Shown: positions 52,860-64,000 of the stretch, one piece after another
Layout of the letters: each line of letters starts with the position of its first letter
Position numbering within the stretch: position 1 is the first letter of the stretch
Origin: Hybos culiciformis
Lineage: Eukaryota > Arthropoda > Insecta > Diptera > Hybotidae
Reading direction: 5' to 3'
DNA: 64,000 nt
Assembly (NCBI GenBank): GCA_964007475.1
Contig: OZ023273.1
Location: 20,571,557 to 20,635,556 of the forward strand
The notes under the pieces: model-generated
What the model saw: only the letters and a program-made list of their open reading frames with translations
Told to the model about the DNA's origin: nothing
Database searches by the model: none
Position numbers and translations under genes: made by a program

Positions 52860-53770
52860 AGCAGAGATAAAGAAATTATTGGTACCGAAAAAACTGACTG
52901 AATGGTTTGAGTCAATGATAATACTCCCCAAAATCACCACCATATTACATAATGTTTTAAAATTTTACCGAAAGATGGCTACTCCGAAATAAATTTCCCT
53001 TTTTTGTTTATTCTTCTCCCACCTACAACTACAACAACAAATTTTCTAATTTTTTTTTCCAAACTTTAAAATGGGAAAATCTTCCGAAATAAAATTTCCA
53101 TTATAATTTTTATTCAAAAAATTTCCACACTAATAAAAATGGAAAAAAAATTGTGAAATGCAAAAAATTCCCATCATTTCTCCTCTGTAAACATTATTTT
53201 GTGTTGGTGTTAGTTTATTTTAAAAGAAGCCATCATTAAAAAACAAATATGAAAAGAAATATGGGCGTCGTCTTCCATAATAGCAAACATAAATATAAGT
53301 GGAAATAAAAAATCTGGTTTTTCTTTTGAAAAAAGAGAAAAAAAAATTAAAAACACATTCCAATCAATAATTTATTTGACGTTCAATGGTTCTGCGCTTG
53401 CGGTAAACTTTAAAAGAATATATTTTTTTTTTTCTAAGATGTGGTTTTTTTTTTTTTAAAAGTTTTGATAAATTAATTTTTTAGAAAAAATAAAAAAAAA
53501 AAATAAATATTTTTCTCAAGACCAAAAGTTGAGGTTTTTTTTTTTTAAATAATTCAAATTAAAAAAGAAAAAAGTGTACACATTCAATAAATTATTATTC
53601 CGATACAGACATCAGTCTTTTATTTATTTAAAAAATAAATAATATATTATATTTATAATTCTCATACCAACCGTTGTCTTGCCTTGCCATATTTTCTTGT
53701 GCTTTTATTTGCGCGGCAGTTTACAAACTATATATATTTACCATTCACTTTATATGCATAATTTTTTTTT
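52860..53770. promoter_or_regulatory. Complex region with three Pho-like motifs (candidate PRE or boundary)
   Basis: Three words fit GCCATHWY, the Pleiohomeotic consensus: minus strand 52,972-52,979 (GCCATCTT), plus strand 53,229-53,236 (GCCATCAT) and plus strand 53,686-53,693 (GCCATATT). Around them are TCAATGATAATACTCCCC, AATATGGGCGTCGTCTTCC, GGTTCTGCGCTTGCGG, CAACCGTTGTCTTGCC and TTTATTTGCGCGGCAG, all unusual in this background. Pho sites recruit Polycomb complexes in Drosophila and occur in bithorax boundaries. Function here is inferred from motif density and the likely Hox location; no GAGAG cluster accompanies them. Confidence 0.3.
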
Positions 53771-54161
53771 TTTTAATTAATTAATAATTTATTTATTTAA
53801 TATTTGACTATTTCATTTTTATTTTATTTTTTTTTGATTTTGTTTAAATTTTTAAGTATTTTATCTTTTAGTTATATTCATTCCTAAAATATTATAGTTT
53901 AAAGATTAATTTGTATAATATAAAATTTAGTCGAATTAAATCGTTGCCCTAGAGTTGTTCTTTAAAAATGCCGAAGACAGACGTATTCATTCCATATATA
54001 TAGATAATTACCCATAAATTTATGATTAAGAAATATTAGTTTCGTTATGTACTTTCTGAAATCTACAACTTCAATTTTTTGTAAATTTTATAAACTTCAC
54101 AACATATTAGGTTTACAAAGTAGAGAAGAATTACATTGTATGAATCTGCATTCCGATTCAA

Positions 54162-54344
54162 ATGCATAATAAAAATCCTATACCTATACCTATAAAACCT
54201 GATGGTTTGTATGGTCTCTATAGTCCTGGTCCCTATGTTTCTTTCAGCACTATATTGAACTTTATTAGAAAGGAAGATACACTCAACCTTAATTGCAAAT
54301 TTGGAGATGAAATTTTCAAGATTATGGAAGATCATGGAAAATGA
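54162..54344 (+). other. Short open frame with unusual residue mix, unrecognised
   Basis: A 60-codon ATG frame reads MHNKNPIPIPIKPDGLYGLY at its start and ends FGDEIFKIMEDHGK. Pro, Gly and acidic residues make it unlike the Phe/Lys/Ile chance frames nearby. TTTCTTTCAG ends at 54,247 within it and could be an acceptor, so the second half might be an exon. No family is recognised. A frame on the minus strand overlaps the same DNA. Low confidence. Confidence 0.22.
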
Positions 54345-54759
54345 TTACACTTTTCATGGTACAAAGAAGACATAAAGTACACTATTAGCAGGTGTAAAAG
54401 GCTTGACTAACTAACTAAGTACATACATTAAAAAAAAAAGTCATAAACATAAGCATTATATTCTTAAGAATGTCTAATTAAAATTAAATCATAAATTATT
54501 ACTTAAATACCTCATGAAATCTGTATATAATATCTGTAGGACAAAGAAAATTATCTTTTTTATATATATACCTACCAACCTACATAAAATTCTTAATATA
54601 TTATGCTTTACAGAATTTATTTTAATGTAAATTCTTGTGATTATCGTTTTCAATATGGTCAATTAAAATTTTTTAATATAATTATTATAATAAATCAAAA
54701 TAATTTGTTTTTTTTTTTTTTTTTTTTTAATTCAGCAATTAAAATATCATATATAAATA

Positions 54760-54980
54760 CTTAGCGCAACATATATTAAATATAATTAAATTAAGAAATT
54801 ATTATAGAAGAAATTTTTTAAACAAAAAAAAATCAATTTAGTTACATATATGATTCTATAAATGCTTAGCGCAATATATTATTTATTAAATATATAATTA
54901 AATTAAGAAATTATTATCCAAGGTATATAAAAAAGAAAAATTTTAAAACAAAAAAAAAATCTATTTAGGTACATATGATT
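54760..54980. repeat. Tandem duplication, two ~105-bp units
   Basis: CTTAGCGCAA occurs at 54,760 and 54,865. Each is followed by TATATTAAAT-type sequence, AATTAAATTAAGAAATTATT, an A-run with AAATC, then ATTTAG.TACATAT and ATGATTCTA. The units differ by small indels, mainly an insertion of AGGTATATAAAAAAG in the second. Confidence 0.85.
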
Positions 54981-55199
54981 CTAATTGAGAATTTTAGTAA
55001 TTTGCGGTAAAAAAATATTTTTCTTGCCAAAATTAAAAAAAAAATTAATAAAATAAAAATTTTTTTTTTAATACTATTAATAAGCAGTAAAATTTTTGAA
55101 AAAAAAAAAAAAAAGAAATAAATATAAAATAGATATTAAATTTTTTTTATTTATATATTATTACCCACTTAAGTTTATTTAAACGATTATTATTATTGT

Positions 55200-55290
55200 T
55201 ATTATGGGTACTAATGTGGCTATAAAAAATTTGACGACTTTTTTTTTTTTTTTTTCAATATAAAATTCCGGCTGGCACACGTCTAGAGTA
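55200..55290. other. Short complex patch
   Basis: GGGTACTAATGTGGC and, after a poly-T run, TTCCGGCTGGCACACGTC and TAGAGTAGT. Nothing recognisable beyond the raised complexity. Confidence 0.2.
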
Positions 55291-55689
55291 GTAAAAAAAA
55301 AATTATTTAGTTTTTAAGAAAAGGTATTTGTAACAGACGGAAATAATCATTTCAATTAATCATATTTTATTTTCGTTTATTATACAAGAAAAAAAAAAGA
55401 GATAAGTTCTTTATTTTATTATTTCTTTTTTTTTTTTTAATTTTTTATTATTTGTTTACAATATAGTAAAAAAAAAAATAAAAAATCTTAAAACAATTTT
55501 TATTGTTTTTTAGTAATATAACTTTGAATTAGGTCTTTTACTTTGTTCTATTATAATTTATAGTCAGTGTTTAAAAAAAAATGTATTTGCAAATTTTTAT
55601 ATCTGCTGTACGGATGAGAAAATATAAAAATAATAAATATTATGATCACATGCACATTAAAATTGTTATTAATTATATATGTATGTCAT

Positions 55690-55860
55690 AATAGCGAAAG
55701 CTAATGTTGCTTGCACCTGAATATGCAAAACATAACACTGTGGTAAGTGGTGGGCGTTGTAACTGCATATACGCACTGGGAAAAATTATATTGTACGTTT
55801 TGAGATAGGCAATATGTAATGTATTATAAATATTCATCTTGAAGCTGTCCCGCTATTGTT
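55690..55860. promoter_or_regulatory. Complex non-coding island
   Basis: AATAGCGAAAGCTAATG, GCTTGCACCTGAATATGC, GTGGTAAGTGGTGGGCG, TTGTAACTGCATATACGC and GTTTTGAGATAGGC form one of the clearer islands in the right third. GTGGTGGGCG is loosely CTCF-like but does not fit the fly consensus well. No open frame. Confidence 0.28.
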
Positions 55861-58800
55861 ATATTATGAATAGAGACATAATTTTTTCTCTATAGGTGCG
55901 ATTAAATTTCAAAAATTTGTATACCATCTGTCTACATTGATAATTTTTTTTATTTTCAATGGTTTGGGAACATCGTTAGGCATATATGTACATATACAAA
56001 CATCTTACATTATAATGTTTACAAACAAAAATAACTTGAAGTAATGTAGATCGTTAACAATATGTATATCAACACCAAAAATAAAAATATTTTTAATGCT
56101 AATTTACAAAAAAAAATAAGGAAAAAAAAATTAAACTTAAGTTGTCAATTTTATAAACACCTGTCTAGTTGATTTTTTTTTTTTCTTAAATATACACTTT
56201 AACACATACCTTGAGCTTTGTGCACATTATACATATAATGTTTATAAAAAAAATAAATTTATGTCTTTTGTCATAAAAATTATATATAAATGTTTTGCTT
56301 TTTTTTCACCTTAAATCTCGTTAATAATATTCTATTTATGGTGAGATACCATATATAACTTCCATATATACATATATATTTGGGTATTATGCATTATATT
56401 CGTCTATAATAATAATAATAAAAATTATTACATATTATCCGAACGCTATGCTTTTTTAACGACAATGTAATTGATAAAGTTGTTTCACATTTATTTTTAT
56501 TAAAGTTTTATTTCTGATGTTCTTCATTGAAAATTTAACCGAGAATAAAAAAAAATTTTTAATAGTTATATAATTGATACTTTAATTATTATAGTTATTA
56601 TGTGTGCGACTATTATAGGTAAGTGTGAAAATTTTCATTACCGTTAAACTGAGAGAAAATTAGTCAAGACTATAAATATACGCATTTTAATTAAATATTA
56701 TGTAAAATCAATAATATTTTCAAAACTTCGACATTATTTTTAAGTTTTATATCTGCTATTTAATTCATAAAAAAAAACAAAGGCCAAGATTGTTCAGATT
56801 ATTCTGTTCATTACTATCAGTTTCTGCATTCTCAATTCTTCAATTTCGTTGCCTTTCTTCCACTAAATATAGTATTTTTGTTCGAATAAACTAGTGATCA
56901 AATATTGAAAGATCATGGGGCTTGTTATCCACCCACATATAATCATTTTGTACACACATAATTCTCTTAATCACATAATTCTTAATTGTATAATTTTCTT
57001 CACAATCAATAAAAAAAACTATATGATGTCAAGTCAATCATGTTTTAAGATTTATATTAAATGACTAAACAGTGTCTTCTATTCGTATTATGTGTAAATT
57101 GGTATTATATAAAACTTACTATTTACACTTTATATTTTTTATTACTTAACGTTTTTTTTTTTAATTTCCGATAAATGGAAGTCCATATCTATATAAATTC
57201 ATCTTATAATAAAAATAATCATTAAAATGAAATTTCTCACTCTCATAATAGTATTATATTATTATATTATAGTTTCAATTCTTAAAAATTTCTATTTTTG
57301 TACGTGAAATGTGAATAAAATTTTACAACCTAGTTATTTTCATTCACATATTAATAATTTAATTAGCATGTTTATTGTTAATAAAGCACATTAAATAAAA
57401 AAAACTTTTATTGCATTATTGTTATATGCTCATTATATTAACGATACCACGAGTTTTATTTAATATTATTTTAATGGCTGTAAATATTATTGTTATAAGT
57501 CGCTACTTAGATTTCCACATATTTAAGTTTGTTAAATACTTAAAGGCCGCCTGGTGTTAATATATATATATTTTTTGGCTTGATTTCTATACAGAAAATA
57601 ATTGGTATTAATAAATAAAGGAAGATAAACAGAAAACTGCAATTGAGCAATAACAGATTTTTTGCCAAAATAAAAAAAAAACTTATTTGTGCAGAAGAAA
57701 ACAATTTGCAAAATTTTTAATAATTTCCGACTTGTTATCATCGGCATCAAAAAGTAAAACAAATTATTCCCAAAATTTCAGTTACTCAATTGTTTTCGTA
57801 TCTTCCTCTTACGTTGAAAATTGAAAACTTTATTACCACAATAATTAAGTACATGAAAACTTTAGCCACTTATCTTTTATTTTTATTTATGAAACACAAA
57901 CATATTATATTCTATATCGAAAATTAATTAATCAATCGTTATCAAATTATGTAAAAAGTAAAATGGTAATAAAAAAAATCAACGAAAACTATAGAATTTT
58001 TTATGCAGAGAAATCACAAAACAGCATATTTCCCTTATCTGTGACTAACATATGAATGATGTGAGATGAATGACCCTTTCAACACAAAAATCCATAAAAA
58101 ATATGTGAAAAACAATCGTAACATATAAAATTTATTACCAAAAATATTTAGAAAAAAAAAATTATATCATCTTATGAAAAAAAAAACACATATACAAAGA
58201 AAAAATATTTAATTGAAAATAATCAGAAATATTCATTCCATCAATTTGTTATATATTTTCATTCTATTATAATAATAAATATGAACAAAAATTAAAAGTT
58301 TATTGGTCTAAAACATGCTATGATTCATTCACTTTAATAATTATTTTATTATATTATGCCTAATTGACAAGGTCGTTATACAAAATTAAAAGTATTTCGA
58401 AAATTGTACAAGAGTGTACATTTACACGAATGACGTAATATACATAAAATTGATTCTTAAACACAGAAAACTGCCTTAATCCTTCATTTTATTATAGGTA
58501 AGACCGTAAAATATTAATCTAAAATTCACAACCATATTCTCAGAAAGCCTTACTAATGTTGATATGAAGTGCTGCTATTAAACATTATTATAAAATCAAC
58601 TTCAGTCTTATTTATTCAAATTATCTTTTTATTTAGTTCACATTAAAAACAGGAAACTTTCAAAACCCAAAATATATTCTAAATTTTGCATTGGAATTTG
58701 CTATTTTATCAACAAGACATTAAAATAAGCATTATTTTTAAAAATTATTCTGATGCTTTTTAAAAATAATATTTTCATAATTTAATATATTATATTATTA

Positions 58801-61800
58801 TGTTTTGAGGCATTTATTTTCCTGAAACGATCATAAATTTATTTATACACATCTAATTGGTGAAGAAATTATTTAATAAAATTTGCTACACCGTCTGTAA
58901 CATTAACCTTAAATTTATTTTCATTTTAAAATTCATTAGTAATTTTAAAAAATGTACATTATATAGCTTAAAAAAAATGTATATTATATATATTATATAT
59001 TTTTTTTTTAAATATTTTAGTTAAAAGCGATTTTATGTTAATTTAGTATTCCCAAGATAATTAAAATATTGCGCCCATGCAAATTTTATTATAATTTATT
59101 TATTTATTTTTTTTTTTGAATCTATTCCATCTCATTTAAGGAATTTTATTTTTATATATATTTTTCATAGATTAGATTTCTTCAAGAGTATAATGCTAAA
59201 ATATATGGGGATGTACTTCTATTTTAAAAATCTAAAAATTTAAATTATGAATTTTTTCCATTTTTTTTTTTTTTATTTGACTTAAAGTATAGAACAAAAT
59301 CCAACATTTTGCATATTAAATGTCATCTTCTACTTATAAAAAAAAAAATAATGCAAATCCCTAATAAATTAATAAATTTTCGTATACAGAGAATGAACAA
59401 CATAGGGAGATAATGTAAAAGTTTTCAACAAAGTTAATTTATAAAATATTTGTCAACTATATTTTAACTACTTGCTTAAGATGATTTGAGCTATATTTTA
59501 CTTTCCTCAAATATTTTGCCGGTTCCGAATGCTAATCAATTAAATAAAAGCTGAAATCTTAGTTTTAATTCAATCTTTTATTTCATAGATATCTTTTCAC
59601 TTCTAAAAAGCCAAAACATAGTAGATGAATATCATTATATATTTATAGAAATTAGCAGGTCCTCGTATAAGACTACGAAAAGATCAATAGGATAATACGA
59701 AAATTAAAAACAATGTTGTAAGATTCTACTTTATTTAAAAATTTTTAAATATGTATGAAGAGACAAGAACTATACATGACAAGTTTAAGTTTTTCTTGTA
59801 CAAATATAATATTTTGTACACCAAGGACTTTTATTCGAACACTACTAAAATAATATTATTTCTAGAAAAAAAATCTATTTCCTTTGCAAACGAGTTTGTG
59901 GATTTAAAAGTTTGAATAAAAATAATTTTCAGTAAATATGAAAACTTTTTTTTTTTTTACAAATAATAATATTACAATCTTGTTTTTTAAGGTGGAGCAA
60001 AATAATTTTGTTTTGCAATTTACTTTAATTGAAATTTTGAAATAAAAAATATATTAAAATGACAATTTATAACATTTCAATTAACTATCTTTATTTTTAT
60101 TTCTTATAAGCCCTCAATGTGAAAAATTGCAAAAAATTGGTCTTAGTTTGGCTTTGATTGTAGGGTTACTACAATCTAGACTGAAGTGATTTTTTGATAT
60201 GTTAGAGAATATGTAACTGGTTGCAGGGTAGGTGAGGCGGATTTTTTAAATTTTGAATTTTTTGGCCCAAATGAGCCTTTAAAAAACTTGAACATATTTG
60301 CTTGGATTCTGAAGTAAAGGAAAAAGGTAATAAAAAATCTCAAACGCAGAAATAAAGCTAAAATACCACTCTCAAGGGCTGGTGACGTGAAATTTTGAAT
60401 TTCTTTAATTTCCTAAAAAAAATTTAATTAATTTCATTTATTTCTAAGAGTTTTTTCATTTTTTTGATAAATTACAGAAATAAAATTCAACTATAGTTTT
60501 GTGATTTTCTGGTAGAGGTGTTTTTCGTAGAATTTTTGTCGGATTTTTCACGGCCTTTTATTTTCTGTAAAATAAAACAATAAAAACTGCAAAAATAGAA
60601 AACAGAAATAGCAAACAGAATTTCACATGGAGGGCTCTTAACTATTGATATTCATCTACTATGTAATTAGGTTTACACTTTCAAATTTGAATAAAGTCTG
60701 AAATTCAAAAAGGTTATAATGCCTAGCGATATTGGGACAAATTTTGTTAATAGGTAAAAAATATTTAAAAATATTAATAATTCGAATTTGATTGTTTCAA
60801 AAACAGATTGTATTTAATACGTAATATGTATTGTTATAAATATTTTTTTGATCCAGAATTTAATATGTAGTAATCGTCGTTGTATTTGAATATTTCCCCC
60901 ATAACCGCAGGAAATCCTTAAATAAAACTACGATTTATACGTATAGGTTCATTTATAGAACATTTTAGTTCTATAGTAGAAATATAGATTTTTAATACAC
61001 ATCTTTCGAAAATTGTTGAAATAATCGTCTGTAGCCGCAGACCTTTTGCAACATAAATTAAAAAAAAATATTATTCATTCATATATATGTTATTCATTCA
61101 TATATATATAAAAATTTTGATCCAACCAAACAAAAAAAAAATTAAATAAATAAAGGGATTTGATAATGGCTTTACTTAAGCAAATCAGGTATCTATAGTA
61201 TACTTTTATACGTATAAAGCAAATTTCCCTACAGTTGAAATATTTTAGTTTTTTTTTTTCTCTAGGATTCATAAAGAAAATAATTTCATTTTACTTACAT
61301 CGTAGTTAAGGGTTTTTAACATACATACTTACATTACATATATATTTGTAATGGAGGAAGTTATGTCAATAGTTTTTTGCTTTTCAAACATGCGGACATC
61401 ATGATAAAATAGAATTAGAAAAGAAAAAAAAAAATAGGTATGGGGCAAAAATCCAAATCGTTATATGAAATTAAAATGAAAGAAGAAAATGTATTTTTTG
61501 GAAATAGCCATCATAATTTTAATCCGGAATCCCTAATGTAAAACTCTTTCTTCTGCTTAAGGTTTTATATTTTTAAATTGAAAATCATATGTATATTTAT
61601 GTTTATACTTGCTTTATGGGACGGAAGGAAATAAGAAAAAATCTATTGACAATCCCTATAGTCGAAAAAAGATTACATTATTGGAATTGGAATATAAGTC
61701 TTAACTTTTTTTTTAAATGTTGAAAATATTTTATTAATGTTTTGATAAGATTAGATAAAGATGATTCAAATATTATCTGTATTGATAAGGATACGGATTA

Positions 61801-64000
61801 AACCAATAGTTATTCTTTTATTTTAAGTATAGGTACACTTAAAGTTTTTCTTTAATCAAAAAATAGCAATTGAACACCTACATACATTCTAAAATCATAA
61901 TACTGGTATTTTTTTATTATATATTTAAATAACAAAAATATTTTTTACCCACATGGTTGAATGCAAATAATTTCTTTAAAAATCTATTTTATCAATGAAA
62001 ATTTATATTTAAGGTGTATATAAAAATATCAACTTTCCATTTAAAATAAAGAAAACTTATGATTATTGTTTGTTCGTGAATATTAAATAGCAAAAAAGGT
62101 CATTGGAAATTATTTGTATTTTTTTTTTAATAATTATGTTCGAATGTATGGTTACATAAAGTAATTTATGTATTTTTGAGAACAAAAAAAAAACATGTTT
62201 TATTTATACAGAAAAATTAAAATAAAAAACCTACATATTTCTTAATATGCTTATTCTTTTAATAAATTAAATTCATGTGACACACAAATACTAGGGTAAA
62301 GACTCCAAAAACAAGCCTTTTATAAGACTTTTAATAGATTTTTCCTCAGAAGTATAATTCACCGAATTTTACAAACCATTTATCAAAGTAGTAAGCAATG
62401 AATTTAAAAATTAATTAACTCTGAAAAATTCGAGAAAATCTTAAAATTATAAAATTAGTAGATTATACTGAGAGGAAACTATGATTTCTTTAGCTTACTG
62501 TCTTTAAACTTTTAAAATTTAGTGATTCATGTATTAATATTTGAAAATAAATTAAAAAAAGAAAAAATTTCTAAAATCGTAAATTTTATCAGAAGAATTT
62601 ATTTTTATATTTTGAACAAAAAAATTGGAAATGAGAATAGAAAACAACAAAAAAAAGCTAGTTGAGGAATAAATAAATAAATAAATTGATTTAATAGAAA
62701 ATGTGGTTCAACATATTATTCGAAATAAATAAGAAAAAAAAAAAAGCTTAAATACAGAGGTTTGCCACATGAATACTAAATAAATTTTATTAAATTGAAA
62801 AATGTCTGAGCATATTTAATTGGTTTATTTTTCTTTTCAGTTTTCCTTTCTTTTTCATAAATAAATCTATCTTAAAATTAAAATATAACATAATCAACTT
62901 AGTTTGGGATAATGATTAATAGCTTCAATTCGAACATGGCATAACGCATACATTGATAGAGCTGATTCAATATATGACTTGAAAGAAGTTTTTCAATAAT
63001 TTTACTACTACAAAAAATTTTAATTCAACAATAATTATAAAACCCTAACAATTTCACTCTGAAAGTGATTTTTTTTTCGATAAACTCTGTTGTCTTGGAC
63101 TATAAATCATATGAATTCATACGTCGACCTATATATGTAAGTATTTTGAGGAACAAATATAAAACAAAACTTTTCCCTGTTCCTATTTTGTTGACGACAA
63201 ATTTCCTAAATTAAAAAAAGTATATAATGATTACCCAACATATCGAAACAAAAAAACAAAATCCATTCAACCAAATGATTGAAAGACTCATGTGTTTTTT
63301 CTTAATAGCATGATTAATAATAACACTTTCCAGTATATTCATACATTTACCTTTTCTTAGCAAAAAAAAAAAAAGTAAAATACCATAAGTACAATTTCTA
63401 GCAATTCAAGGGATAAAAATATAAATAAACAGAATAACAATTTTTTTTGTGTCATCAATATTTATCATAGATTTGTAACCATTAAATATTTAATAAAAAT
63501 AGATGTTGTATTTTGGCTATATTGGACATTTATAGTATTCCAGACATTTTCTCATTTTGTTAGATAAACAAAGAATAAAAAATAAATTCAATAATATTTA
63601 TGTATAAAAATTATAAAAATAAAAATTCCTTTATTGAAAACATATAACATTTTCAATTATTTTTATTGCATATAATATGTAATTTAGTTATATGTACACA
63701 ATATATTCTGAAGCATGTTTAACATAGCTTACAAATTAATGATATTTCATTGTTACTTAGGCGACAATGTAAGTGATGAGATGTCTAAAATAAAAGTAAG
63801 ATCTTTAATAAAATTTTGGTAACTATTAGGGAACTCCGATTAAATTACCAGAAAATTTCAATATTAATCATCTGTAAGTATAGGTATACTTAACACAAAA
63901 TATGCAAATTAAATGGTAATTTTTCAATATAAGATTAACAGAAATATTAGTTTTTGAATCTTGAAAGTTCTTATATCTTTGCTGACCATTGATATATACA
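55861..64000. other. AT-rich DNA, no gene found, one G+C-raised patch
   Basis: The A/T-rich sequence has poly-T/A runs and microsatellite, for example the twice-repeated TTATTCATTCATATATAT near 61,071-61,107. Open frames are short and biased. The only notable patch is 60,120-60,420, listed next. No Abd-B exon or other exon was recognised up to the right edge. Confidence 0.45.
60120..60640. other. G+C-raised patch with a small hairpin, possible old element
   Basis: GATTGTAG (60,156-60,163) and CTACAATC (60,169-60,176) form an 8-bp stem around GGTTA. Further on are GGTTGCAGGGTAGGTGAGGC, TTGGCCCAAATGAGCC, CAAGGGCTGGTGACGTGAAA and, near 60,620, TTTCACATGGAGGGCTC. The last two are loosely inverted relative to each other, which could be the ends of a decayed MITE. 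No target duplication was found. Confidence 0.22.

Noticed and set aside
55738..55770. GTGGTAAGTGGTGGGCG as a CTCF insulator site
   Set aside because: It only loosely resembles the fly CTCF consensus (AGGNGGCGC core absent), so it is kept as an unassigned island.
1..64000. abd-A, Abd-B or other homeobox exons
   Set aside because: I looked for WFQNRRMK-type homeobox coding and Hox N-terminal motifs on both strands by eye and found none; the window appears to be purely intergenic with respect to Hox coding.
1..64000. tRNA, rRNA genes and CRISPR arrays
   Set aside because: No B-box-like GGTTCGAATCC, rRNA-like conserved blocks or regularly spaced direct repeats with unique spacers were seen. 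The only regular array is the minisatellite at 3.5-4.65 kb.

Overview
The window looks like very AT-rich insect nuclear DNA. Roughly four fifths of the bases are A or T, with dense poly-A/poly-T runs and TATGTA/TACATA microsatellites. That texture leans towards a fly, but I cannot name the species. There is no bacterial gene organisation, no rRNA or tRNA gene that I could see, and almost no protein-coding sequence.

The key landmark is a microRNA hairpin at about 28,960-29,050. Its two arms (28,978-28,999 and 29,012-29,035) match what I remember of insect miR-iab-4-5p and miR-iab-4-3p. The same DNA read on the minus strand gives miR-iab-8. In insects this locus lies in the Hox (bithorax) cluster between abdominal-A and Abdominal-B. 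iab-4 is transcribed against the Hox genes, and iab-8 with them. If that order holds here, abd-A lies to the left of base 1, Abd-B lies to the right of base 64,000, and both are on the minus strand. The window would then be the abd-A/Abd-B intergenic DNA that holds the iab regulatory domains. This explains the near-absence of exons and the scattered islands of higher-complexity sequence.

Layout. 1-3,340: AT-rich, no gene. 3,341-5,086: a non-autonomous Helitron-like element with a GC-richer tandem array. 5,087-13,600: AT desert. 13,600-21,900: homopolymer-rich belt with several complex islands and one unusually long open frame (14,580-15,182). 21,900-28,900: AT desert. 28,920-29,065: mir-iab-4/iab-8. 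30,463-30,801: possible small two-exon transcript with a poly(A) signal. 36,361-36,840: an intact, apparently intronless MORN-repeat gene, the only confident protein-coding gene. 37,709-38,366: two adjacent foldback (long inverted repeat) structures. 47,961-48,358: a hAT-type MITE with a perfect 8-bp target duplication. 52,860-53,770: complex region with clustered Pho-like GCCAT motifs. 53,770-64,000: AT-rich with a tandem duplication and a few islands.

On family knowledge, the miRNAs repress the posterior Hox genes on either side of them, and the islands are candidates for the enhancers, Polycomb elements and boundaries that set segmental expression. The MORN gene and the mobile elements look like passengers. 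Island calls rest on reading base composition by eye, not on alignment, and carry low confidence.
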